Shown piece by piece: positions 26,168 to 34,960 of a DNA stretch of 64,000 nt. Below the pieces are notes generated by a model. That model did no database searches. It worked only from the letters and a program-made list of their open reading frames with translations, and was not told the DNA's origin. The position numbers were made by a program, and so were the translations under genes. How positions within the stretch are numbered: position 1 is the stretch's first letter; the number at the start of each line of letters is the position of its first letter. Origin of the DNA: Leptolyngbyaceae cyanobacterium JSC-12 (lineage in GTDB: Bacteria; Cyanobacteriota; Cyanobacteriia; Leptolyngbyales; Leptolyngbyaceae); NCBI GenBank assembly GCA_000309945.1, contig CM001633.1:3250199-3314198 (forward strand), read 5' to 3'.

Positions 26168-27450
26168 ATATGCTTAGTTCAATTTCCAGTTCCCCTTATA
26201 CATCGCTCCTTCTCAGTCCTGAAGTTGTAACAGAACTCCTTCAGCTTTATGGTTCTCCTCTATATGTATACAATGGCGATCGCTTACGCCAAACCATTGA
26301 TCACATTACCCAGGCATTTCCCTATCACAATACCCACTTTCACTTTGCTACAGTCACTAATGGCAACCTCTCCCTGTTGCAGATCTTTGGTGATCGTGGT
26401 TGGGGCATCCATGCCAACACCCCTGGCGATATTTATCTAGCATTGCATGCTGGCTTTCAGCCTAGCCAAATTGTTTACAGTGGCAGCAACCTTAACCGTG
26501 ACGAAATGCATCAAGTCCTGGATTGGGGCGTAGCAACCTTGAATCTGGATAGTCTGGCGCAACTGCAATTGCTCTGTTCCCTATCGTTCCCATCTTCCCC
26601 AGGCTCCCTTCCTCGCATTGGTCTCCGCCTTAACCATCCCTTGCTGACAGGTGACAGCCGCATTGGAGTTCGTCCACAGGAGTTTGCAAGGGCGATCGCT
26701 ATAGCACACCAGGCAGGATTCCAGATTAGCGGCTTGCACTTTTATCGAGGGACGGGCACGAACGCAACAAAAGCGTTTACGCAAGTGATTGACGAGGTAA
26801 TCACGATCGCTCAACAACTTCCTGATTGGCGCTACCTCGACTTTGGCGGTGGGTTTGGCTATCCCTATCACCATGATGGGTTGTCCTTTAACTGGCAGGA
26901 GTTTGGAGCCGCAATCAGCCAGCGCATCAGTCAATTGCGGCAACCGATTGAGCTAATTATTGAACCCGGACGAGCCGCGATCGCGGGTTGTGCCGCCTTA
27001 CTCTGCCAGGTGATTTCTGTGAAATGGCAGGACGATAAACAAATCGTCGGCACCGATACGACCGTCGCCAATCTCTCCGTTCCAGCCGTGCATGGAGGCT
27101 ATCGGGAAATCGTCGTTGTCAGAAGGCAGAAGGATTTAAGAGTGTCGATGGAAGATCCTGGATTGGAGAACTCAGAATCCCTCCTTTTCCCCACTGATAT
27201 CTGTGGCAACACCACCTATTCCCGCGATTATCTCGGGCGCAATTGCCAACTTCCAGTAATGCAACCGGGAGATGTGCTGGCAGTGCTAGATGTAGGGGCT
27301 TATGGTTATGCGATGTCATCCCATTTTTTGCATCGTCCCCGTCCAGCGGAGGTGCTGTTGGAGGGAGATTCTCATCGATTAATTCGGCGGCGAGAAGATT
27401 ACAGTGTGTTGTTGGCAAACCAGGTTTTTACAGGAGGCGAGGGTGCATGA
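26161..27450 (+). CDS. Alanine racemase/diaminopimelate decarboxylase-fold protein without the PLP lysine
   Basis: A 429-residue protein with the fold-III decarboxylase layout: TIM-barrel GGGFGYPYHHDG (229-240), EPGR (268-271), and C-terminal GAYGYAMSSHF (379-389). In LysA-type enzymes the PLP lysine sits in AxKAN. Here the strand reads FATVTNGNLSLL, with V65 in place of Lys. The active-site CESxD motif is also changed to GNTTYSRD (349-356). It therefore cannot form the usual internal aldimine, so a decarboxylase label would be misleading. Residues 318-345 contain an insertion related to a dispersed repeat also found in pyrB. Its start overlaps the asparagine-synthetase-like gene, and its stop overlaps the next start (ATGA). 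Confidence 0.85.
   Translation: MVDMLSSISSSPYTSLLLSPEVVTELLQLYGSPLYVYNGDRLRQTIDHITQAFPYHNTHFHFATVTNGNLSLLQIFGDRGWGIHANTPGDIYLALHAGFQPSQIVYSGSNLNRDEMHQVLDWGVATLNLDSLAQLQLLCSLSFPSSPGSLPRIGLRLNHPLLTGDSRIGVRPQEFARAIAIAHQAGFQISGLHFYRGTGTNATKAFTQVIDEVITIAQQLPDWRYLDFGGGFGYPYHHDGLSFNWQEFGAAISQRISQLRQPIELIIEPGRAAIAGCAALLCQVISVKWQDDKQIVGTDTTVANLSVPAVHGGYREIVVVRRQKDLRVSMEDPGLENSESLLFPTDICGNTTYSRDYLGRNCQLPVMQPGDVLAVLDVGAYGYAMSSHFLHRPRPAEVLLEGDSHRLIRRREDYSVLLANQVFTGGEGA
27127..27168 (+). repeat. Copy of a dispersed coding repeat (shared with pyrB)
   Basis: These 42 bases match 30859-30900 at 35 of 42 positions without gaps and in the same reading frame (peptides QKDLRVSMEDPGLEN and [15 protein letters not shown]). 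The two host proteins are otherwise unrelated, so this is a mobile or copied sequence element and not shared ancestry of the genes. Confidence 0.8.
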
Positions 27451-28706
27451 GATGTATTCACTGTGGAACGGACAATAATCGACAAGACCGCTTGCGGCAT
27501 CAGGGACGCTGCAAATCCTGCCAACATCCTTTTGTGTTCGACCCTCCTGTGTTCGACCCTCAAAGCATGGGACAACCTCGGCTCACGGATCGATATTTTC
27601 AGAGCTTAATCAACAAACTCTCATTCAATAACACATTATATTTTACCCAACGGCAATTGATGTACTGCTTTCAGCATCGATACTATGGTCGTCCGCAGGC
27701 ATACTTTCGTCCACGCTTACAGTTGCAACTACCGCCCAGAGGGCTATTAGGAAATTTGGGTGTTGGTCTGGTGCTTGGTAGCTTTTTGCTAATGATTCTG
27801 GCTAGCAAGGGCGTGATTCCGCCATTGTTTGGGCTAAGTGGGTTTCTGATTTTTCCAGGTATCGTATTGATTAGTCGAGATCTGAGCCAGCGCAGACGAA
27901 TACGTGACGATCGCCAGCGAGTAGTAGACCGGGAATGGGAAGCCCAGCGCCAGCGACAAAAAGCTCCTGCTGCTAGGTTGCAGGTTGCAGAAAGTCAGAT
28001 CGAGGGGTGGTTAAAACGTTGGCAGGCAGTAAATGGCGCAATTGAGAAATTACTGCCGCCGCCCAAAAGAATTGAGGAACCAGTCGCAGTTCAGCCAGAT
28101 GTAGCGCAGTACAGTTTTGATCGATTAGTGATTTGCGATCGCGACAGCATTGCCCAACTCTTGATTGCCAACAACTTTCACTTTGAGCGGAATTGTGCCA
28201 TTGTCAGCATCACAGGCTACCCACCTCGAATTTTTGACACGGTGATGGCAATGGTACGGCGCAATCCAGAACTGAAGGTGTATGTCTTGCATGATTGCAC
28301 TGCTGCTGGAATTGCCTGTGTGGAACAAGTTAGAACAGAGCCGCAGTGGTTTCAAAACAATCCAATCCCAATTGTGGATGTGGGCTTGCTGCCAACCCAA
28401 GTTTCACAAAGCCAGATGTATTTTTATACATCATTTGCTGCTAGACAGTATGCTGCTCCGTATTTAGATAGGATTCGTTCTCGCCTGACTGAAGAGGAAC
28501 TTGATGATATTGCATCGGGGCGATATCTGGAGTTGGAGGCATTTACACCACGACAGGTAATTCAGATTTTGAACTCAGCTATTCAAGCAAATGAAAGAAG
28601 AGATGTCAACTTAACAAAATCTAACTTACCCAATTTAGTCACCCTGGAGGAGCAAGATTGCTTCTACATTTATGAAAGTTCTGCAGAGATTGCAAGTTTT
28701 GGTTAA
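27447..28706 (+). CDS. Zinc-ribbon membrane protein with TOPRIM-like C-terminal domain (paralogue 1)
   Basis: A 419-residue protein whose ATG overlaps the previous stop (ATGA), with AGGAGG-like sequence upstream. Four cysteines, C3-x2-C6 and C22-x2-C25, form a zinc ribbon. A conserved block follows (RLTDRYFQSLINKLSFNNTLYF), then two membrane helices (about 100-140), a charged linker, and a C-terminal domain (about 215-330). In that domain DRLVICDRDSIAQLLIANNF, then IVSITGYPPRIFD and VYVLHDCTAAG follow the order of a TOPRIM fold as in topoisomerase VI A, with HDC in place of the usual D-x-D. The family is unknown to me; the paralogue follows directly. Confidence 0.75.
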   Translation: MRCIHCGTDNNRQDRLRHQGRCKSCQHPFVFDPPVFDPQSMGQPRLTDRYFQSLINKLSFNNTLYFTQRQLMYCFQHRYYGRPQAYFRPRLQLQLPPRGLLGNLGVGLVLGSFLLMILASKGVIPPLFGLSGFLIFPGIVLISRDLSQRRRIRDDRQRVVDREWEAQRQRQKAPAARLQVAESQIEGWLKRWQAVNGAIEKLLPPPKRIEEPVAVQPDVAQYSFDRLVICDRDSIAQLLIANNFHFERNCAIVSITGYPPRIFDTVMAMVRRNPELKVYVLHDCTAAGIACVEQVRTEPQWFQNNPIPIVDVGLLPTQVSQSQMYFYTSFAARQYAAPYLDRIRSRLTEEELDDIASGRYLELEAFTPRQVIQILNSAIQANERRDVNLTKSNLPNLVTLEEQDCFYIYESSAEIASFG

Positions 28707-28722
28707 CTTAACCTGAAAGCGT

Positions 28723-30030
28723 ATGAAATGTATTCAATGTCAGACTGATAACACCTTAAAGGATCGGACAAATAATTATGGTCGCTGTAAGCAATGTCAG
28801 CATCCATTTGTGTTTGAGCCAACCAGCATGGGTACTCTGAAAGTGACGGATATGATGTTCGCGAAAGCGATCGCTGATTTGTCTGCCAATAACACGCTGT
28901 ATTTCACACCCAAGCAACTCCTTTACCTGTTAGATAAGCGCCTGCAAGCAAAATCCGCTTCCAGTCCAATCAAATCGCTGGGTAATTGTATAGCGTTAAG
29001 CATTTTCACCTTTTTTATTTTTGTGTCACCTGGTTTGGCTAAAGGTAATCTCTCTTTATTGTTCATTCCAGTAGCGATTAACCTCATTTTTCTGTGTGTT
29101 CTGTGGTTCCAAAGTGTAGATAAATCAGCTTCAGTTAAGGCACGTCGGGTTGCCGCACAATGTTTGCGATTTCAGGGAGCTTTTGTTTTCATTTTTGGAA
29201 TTATATTAAGTCTGAATACTCAGCTTTTTTCATTGTTTGCCTTCGCTGTTCTCTTTGGTATTTTGTCTTTTTATTTGGGTACATGGCAGCACAAAGTACA
29301 GAAAAACACTACTCAAACCTTGCTGCTAGAAGTAGGCAAGTTTCAAGAATGGTTAGCTGCGTGGCAACGAATTAACCCAATCGCTAAGCTGCTGCCCATA
29401 CCCAATGAAACGTCACTGCCTATGACCATGAACCCCGATGTGACAGCATATAGCTTTGATCGGTTAGTGGTGACTGATAGTGCTGCGATCGCTCAATTCC
29501 TGATTGCCAATAACTTTCACTTTGAGAACAACTGCGCCATTCTCAGCATTACTGGCTACCCACAGGGAATTTTTGACACTACGATGGCAATGCTTCAGCG
29601 CAATCCAGACCTGAAGGTATATGCCTTTCACGATTGCAGTGCTACAGGAGTTAATTTAGTCCATCAGCTACGAACCAGTCCCCAATGGTTTCAAAATAGC
29701 AGCGTTGAGATTTTTGATGTGGGCTTACTACCGCGCCAGGTTATCGCAATGCCAACGTTGCTTGTACAACGATCATCAAAGTTTGCTGATATGGCTAAAC
29801 AACTAGCAGTTCCAGTGCGGCAACAATTCACAGCAGATGAACTGGCATGGCTCGACGATGGCAATGCTGTCTTGCTAGAGTCACTTCCCCCCCAGAGATT
29901 GATTCAGGCATTGCATCGAGGAATTGCTGCCAGCCATAGAATCCTGGAGGAAAACAGCCTTAGCGATAGTGACTTGATTTTTGTAGAAGACAATAGTGGT
30001 TCCTACTATTTTGTTGAAAGTTTTGGGTGA
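28723..30030 (+). CDS. Zinc-ribbon membrane protein with TOPRIM-like C-terminal domain (paralogue 2)
   Basis: A 435-residue protein, a tandem paralogue of the preceding gene and 16 bases behind it. It has the same zinc ribbon (C3, C6, C22, C25), the same block (SANNTLYFTPKQLLYLL), and a membrane region with about four helices instead of two. The C-terminal domain is the best conserved part: SFDRLVVTDSAAIAQFLIAN, then ILSITGYPQGIFDTTMAML and VYAFHDCSATG. Both copies keep NNFHF-x-x-NCAI-x-SITGYP and HDC(S/T)A-x-G, so these residues are likely important. The putative TOPRIM acidic residues are only partly kept (E to D, D-x-D to DC-S/T). It ends the seven-gene run. The function is unknown. Confidence 0.75.
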   Translation: MKCIQCQTDNTLKDRTNNYGRCKQCQHPFVFEPTSMGTLKVTDMMFAKAIADLSANNTLYFTPKQLLYLLDKRLQAKSASSPIKSLGNCIALSIFTFFIFVSPGLAKGNLSLLFIPVAINLIFLCVLWFQSVDKSASVKARRVAAQCLRFQGAFVFIFGIILSLNTQLFSLFAFAVLFGILSFYLGTWQHKVQKNTTQTLLLEVGKFQEWLAAWQRINPIAKLLPIPNETSLPMTMNPDVTAYSFDRLVVTDSAAIAQFLIANNFHFENNCAILSITGYPQGIFDTTMAMLQRNPDLKVYAFHDCSATGVNLVHQLRTSPQWFQNSSVEIFDVGLLPRQVIAMPTLLVQRSSKFADMAKQLAVPVRQQFTADELAWLDDGNAVLLESLPPQRLIQALHRGIAASHRILEENSLSDSDLIFVEDNSGSYYFVESFG

Positions 30031-30062
30031 CGTTTTGCTGCGATCGTCCTGAAATGTCATCC

Positions 30063-30106
30063 GCATAAATGAAGGAAAAAGGATATCAATTTCTCCGCAT
30101 TTATGC
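30063..30106 (+). repeat. Inverted repeat upstream of pyrB
   Basis: GCATAAATG (30063-30071) pairs perfectly with CATTTATGC (30098-30106), leaving a 26-base loop that contains AAGGAAAAAGGA. The 3' arm includes the ATG at 30103, one of the two possible pyrB starts. It may be an operator or an RNA hairpin affecting pyrB expression; there is no T tract, so it is not a terminator. Confidence 0.45.
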
Positions 30107-30180
30107 TGCTTGATCAAAATCCATCCACTCTAAATAACCAAGTCGTGTACGCTGAAGGCGTTCCCTTTTCATCCTTTGGC

Positions 30181-31299
30181 ATGGCTACAAGCACCTGGAC
30201 ACGTCGTCACATTCTGTCTCTGGCTGACTTTACCCCATCCGAATACGATACGGTTTTGCAAACAGCGGTCAGCTTTCAGGAAGTGCTCTCTCGACGGACG
30301 AAAAAGGTTCCCACCTTGCAAGGATTGGTGGTAACCAATCTATTTTTTGAATCTTCAACCCGCACTCGCAGCAGTTTTGAACTGGCGGCAAAACGCTTGT
30401 CTGCCGATATTCTCAACTTTGCACCGGGTACGTCTTCTCTCACAAAGGGGGAGACGATTTTAGACACAGCAAAAACCTATCTGGCAATGGGTACAGACAT
30501 GATGGTGATTCGGCATCGGGAAGCTGGGGTTCCACATGCGATCGCTGCCGAAATGGATCGCTTAGATGTCAGAGTGGGAGTACTGAATGCAGGGGATGGC
30601 CAACACGAACACCCCTCCCAGGCACTGCTGGATTTATTTACCATCTGCACCTTACTCGATCCCGAACGCCCACGACTGTCGCTGCTGGAAGGGAAAAAAA
30701 TCGCGATCGTCGGAGATATTTTGCATTCTCGCGTTGCCCGTTCTAATATCTGGAGCCTCACCGCCAGTGGAGCCGAAGTGCATCTGGCTGGTCCACCCAC
30801 GTTATTGCCGAAGTGGTTTGGGGAATTTGTGCAGGGCAAGGAGTCAGGAACCAGGAATCAGAAGGATTTTAGCTTGTCGATTGTTGATTCTGGATTGGAG
30901 CAACCGGATATGCCTCAATCGCCAATCGCTAATCACCCACCACTCACCATCTCATCTCCTCCGTTCTCGCGTAAACTTTTTCTCCACTGGCATCTGGAAC
31001 CTGCTTTGAAGGATGCGGATTATGTAATGACGCTGCGGCTTCAGAAGGAACGGATGACGAGCCATCTCCTGCCCAGTTTGCGGGAATATCATCAATTGTT
31101 TGGCATTACCCGCGATCGCCTGCAACTGTGTCAGCCAGGCGTAAAGATACTGCATCCGGGTCCAGTGAATCGTGGCGTGGAAATTAGTTCTGATTTGATG
31201 GATGATCCACAGTTCAGCTTGATCTCGCAACAGGTGACAAGCGGGGTGGCAGTACGCATGGCGTTGTTGTACCTGATGGGTGTGAGTAGGGGATTATGA
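30181..31299 (+). CDS. pyrB: Aspartate carbamoyltransferase catalytic subunit
   Basis: Catalyses carbamoyl phosphate + aspartate to carbamoyl aspartate, the first committed step of pyrimidine synthesis, in the cytosol. Carbamoyl-phosphate loop [13 protein letters not shown] (usual form FFEPSTRTR), [14 protein letters not shown] and the aspartate-binding HPGPVNRG region are intact. The ATG at 30181 gives the usual N-terminus [14 protein letters not shown]; an in-frame ATG at 30103 would add 26 residues. An insertion of roughly 35-40 residues (about 30835-30975) lies between GEFVQ and LHWHLEPAL, where homologues run nearly straight through. Part of it (30859-30900) matches a repeat in the 26161-27450 gene. 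The insert probably forms a surface loop. Confidence 0.94.
   Translation: MATSTWTRRHILSLADFTPSEYDTVLQTAVSFQEVLSRRTKKVPTLQGLVVTNLFFESSTRTRSSFELAAKRLSADILNFAPGTSSLTKGETILDTAKTYLAMGTDMMVIRHREAGVPHAIAAEMDRLDVRVGVLNAGDGQHEHPSQALLDLFTICTLLDPERPRLSLLEGKKIAIVGDILHSRVARSNIWSLTASGAEVHLAGPPTLLPKWFGEFVQGKESGTRNQKDFSLSIVDSGLEQPDMPQSPIANHPPLTISSPPFSRKLFLHWHLEPALKDADYVMTLRLQKERMTSHLLPSLREYHQLFGITRDRLQLCQPGVKILHPGPVNRGVEISSDLMDDPQFSLISQQVTSGVAVRMALLYLMGVSRGL
30859..30900 (+). repeat. Copy of a dispersed coding repeat inside pyrB
   Basis: It matches 27127-27168 at 35 of 42 positions with no gap, in the same frame. The surrounding insert (CAGGAACCAGGAATCAG before it; runs of CACCCACCACTCACC after it) has the low-complexity look of cyanobacterial short dispersed repeats. 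Confidence 0.8.
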
Positions 31300-31305
31300 A
31301 ACGCT

Positions 31306-32121
31306 TCACGGGTCAAAATTCAGAATCGGGTTATCCAGTGAGGAGGGCGACGCAGGATTTGAAGTCGTCGCTTCAGATGAAAGAACTCTGTTATCAGCGA
31401 TTGAGGGTTGGGATGCCACACTGGTTGGTAACGGGCGATCGCTGAAATTGGGTAAATTGGGAGCTTCCCACGGTTGAGATTTTTCCTGGGATGGTTCGGC
31501 AGTTTTTGTAGCAACCCAGGCTTCTTTCTGAGTGTCGGGTTCTGGTGGTCTAACAGCGACGTAAGCTTCTACAGCTTTCACCTGCGCAGCCGGATCAATG
31601 GGCGTGAAATCATCGCCTTGTTTGCGCAGCAATTCAAAATGTAAGTGAGGTCCAGTGACACCTCCGGTACTGCCTACTTTGCCAATTACCTGTCGCGGAC
31701 GAACGGCTTCTCCATCTCGCACCAAAATTTCCGACAGGTGAGCGTACAACGTTTGATATTTGCCATCAGCATACTCTACAATCACCATCTTGCCGTAACC
31801 ATCCCCCCAATCGGCATAGCGCACATAGCCAGAATGGGCAGAGAGCACAGGCATTCCCTCCGGCGCACCCAAATCTATCCCAGAATGCAGCCGCCGATTT
31901 CCGTAAATTGGGTGAATGCGGTATCCAAATGGGCTAGTAGTCTCAACCACTTCTGGTAAGGGGTAGTAAAAGTTGATATCGTTTGGGTCGGGGATGTAAC
32001 CGGATATTTTTGGTGCAAGCTCCCATGCCCATCTGCCGGATTGATTGCCCACACTCCAGGCTGCGCCCACCCCTATCAGGAGGGCTACGCTGATTCCAAT
32101 CAGTAAAGGGTTTAGCTTCAT
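31306..32121 (-). CDS. M23-family murein endopeptidase-like protein (LytM domain)
   Basis: About 271 residues from the ATG at 32121; start codons at 32148 and 32160 are also in frame. A membrane anchor (MKLNPLLIGISVALLIGVGA) precedes the peptidase domain, with SPFGYRIHPIYGNRRLHSG then IDLGAPEG (H-x3-D zinc ligands) and GPHLHFELL (H-x-H). These are all the LytM catalytic residues, so it should cut peptidoglycan cross-bridges in the periplasm. The C-terminal 80 residues are Pro/Ser-rich and disordered. It is convergent with pyrB, with only six bases between the ends. Confidence 0.9.
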   Translation of the reverse strand: MKLNPLLIGISVALLIGVGAAWSVGNQSGRWAWELAPKISGYIPDPNDINFYYPLPEVVETTSPFGYRIHPIYGNRRLHSGIDLGAPEGMPVLSAHSGYVRYADWGDGYGKMVIVEYADGKYQTLYAHLSEILVRDGEAVRPRQVIGKVGSTGGVTGPHLHFELLRKQGDDFTPIDPAAQVKAVEAYVAVRPPEPDTQKEAWVATKTAEPSQEKSQPWEAPNLPNFSDRPLPTSVASQPSIADNRVLSSEATTSNPASPSSLDNPILNFDP

Positions 32122-32284
32122 TGGTTCTATCGAACAAAGCGATCGCATCTCTCTGCCCAAGCTCTTTTAACAAGAACTTCAACAGTTACGCTCAGTTAGT
32201 ATAGAACATCTGTACTATTTAGACGACAAGAAATGGAACACATTGGAGGAATATTGTTGGCAATATTCCTCCAGCCGCACACGA

Positions 32285-33334
<1,050 letters not shown>

Positions 33335-33522
33335 TTAATCGACTTAATATTTAGATATGAAAAGCAACTACCGTTCTTAAATAGTCTTTTTGCTTGGGGA
33401 CTTTTTGCTCCGGTGAAGGCCAGATGATGGGCTGAAGACCCTTGGTTTATCTAGAGTTGATCTGCTTTAGTCGATTGAAAAATGTTGAAAGTTGTGAGTG
33501 CAGATAACGATAACGATTTAAG

Positions 33523-34221
33523 TTACTGAGAAAATTTTTGTAGTATATCTCGTCGCCCAGGTTGCGCCATCTGCAAGTCACAGGTGAGTCGGGTTGAAAG
33601 GGTGGTTTGGGTCTTCACTATAATCGCAGACTCGGTTGGAGAACTAGGCTTTCTAGGAGGGGCTTGCAGAATCTCCGCTACTCCAGGGCTGAAGTCACAC
33701 ACATAGACTGCAATTGGAGGGCGATCTGGACTATCAAACACACGGGTGTTATAACCAAAACTGCGAGCCGTTGAACTAAACTTGCTGACGAATTCATAGC
33801 GTTGAACATAGTCTAATAGGCTCCAATGCTGCCGATTGACCAGCAAATCAACTTGCCCAGGTTTGCCTGCTTGACGTGGCAAGGCGACCCAATCCTGAAT
33901 AAATTTGCTACCGAACTGCTGTAGATCTGCCAGTTGCTGTGTGATCCACCATAGACTGGGAATCGATAACTGAATCGGTGAGGGAGATCGGGAATTGACT
34001 GTGCCAGGCAGCGATCGCCCGATTGAGAGCAACCTCAGCCCAGGGGAGGTTCTTTCCTGGGCTGCCTCGGTCAGAAGACGGATTGTCCTGGGAGGAGAGA
34101 CGGGGACTGCCTCTGTTGCTACCGAGGGAGCAAGCCAGATCCCAGCCAGCACTGCTCCAGAGAATGCACATACCAGCGTTGGAATCAGTTGCTTGGTGAA
34201 GCGTCCACAATATACATTCAT
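33523..34221 (-). CDS. Exported or membrane-anchored protein of unknown function
   Basis: A 232-residue protein with an N-terminal signal or anchor (LIPTLVCAFSGAVLAGIWLA), then a periplasmic part. A segment beginning QVDLLVNRQHWSLLDYVQRY, followed by EFVSKFSSTARSFGYNTRVF, looks like the conserved core, and C-terminal Cys residues (VYVCDF, LTCDL) could form a disulfide. The start codon lies two bases after the comFB stop, so the genes are cotranscribed. I do not recognise the family. Confidence 0.7.
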   Translation of the reverse strand: MNVYCGRFTKQLIPTLVCAFSGAVLAGIWLAPSVATEAVPVSPPRTIRLLTEAAQERTSPGLRLLSIGRSLPGTVNSRSPSPIQLSIPSLWWITQQLADLQQFGSKFIQDWVALPRQAGKPGQVDLLVNRQHWSLLDYVQRYEFVSKFSSTARSFGYNTRVFDSPDRPPIAVYVCDFSPGVAEILQAPPRKPSSPTESAIIVKTQTTLSTRLTCDLQMAQPGRRDILQKFSQ

Positions 34222-34223
34222 AT

Positions 34224-34721
34224 CTACAGGATGTAACGGTTATCTTGCCAACCCTGACCTTCACTCACTGTACTGCCTCGTTTGCGCCAGGCAATCTCCC
34301 CGCGTGCTGTGCGAATCAGCATTCGTTCAACAGTATCCACCACATTATGCCAGGATAAATCATCAGTCTTGAGCAATTCTTTGAGCCCTTGTAGAGCTTC
34401 ATCTGCATCTCGATCTTCATCTAACCGGAGCGGCGAATTAGACCGAATCGGGTCTCGTTGAACAGCAACTAATGCCTGACGCACCGCCGCTGTAATTTGC
34501 AATTGCATTTCTCGGCTTGCTTTTGCTCGTTGCTGCTCCCATCCTCGTTCACTGGTGGCATAGAGAGGGGGTAAACGATTCAGGGCGTAGGCGATCGCCT
34601 CAGTTTTATTAAAGTATTGCAGCACTTTCGGTGGCAACGACATCATCTGCCGTTCAACTTCTTCCACCACCAACGATTCCATGACGTTTCGATATGTGTA
34701 AGCGGGCTTTGCAGCAGACAT
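34224..34721 (-). CDS. comFB: ComFB-family protein
   Basis: A 165-residue protein with the ComFB core: NVMESLVVEEVERQMMSLPP, then KVLQYFNKTEAIAYALNRLPPLYATSERGW. The name comes from the B. subtilis competence operon; cyanobacterial members have been reported as cyclic dinucleotide receptors linked to natural competence and pili. The C-terminal 70 residues are more variable. It is first of a two-gene minus-strand unit with an exported unknown protein two bases downstream, which makes that protein a candidate partner. Confidence 0.88.
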   Translation of the reverse strand: MSAAKPAYTYRNVMESLVVEEVERQMMSLPPKVLQYFNKTEAIAYALNRLPPLYATSERGWEQQRAKASREMQLQITAAVRQALVAVQRDPIRSNSPLRLDEDRDADEALQGLKELLKTDDLSWHNVVDTVERMLIRTARGEIAWRKRGSTVSEGQGWQDNRYIL

Positions 34722-34960
34722 AACTCATCCTGTGAAGTGGGAGTGAAACAGCAACGCAGAACCATCAACCCTGGTAAACACACTTTCAGTCCCTAAAGCA
34801 CCCTGATGAAGCTGTAGATGTAGCGTTCTACTTTGAACGATTGGCTTTAACGTCTAAAGGCGGCGTTACTCTGCACCTCTGGCTTTTTTCCCCAAGTTTA
34901 AAGACTTATTCTTCAGTTAAAGCCTTTCATAGCGTTTCGTCAAGCTTCCAAGCGCTATTG

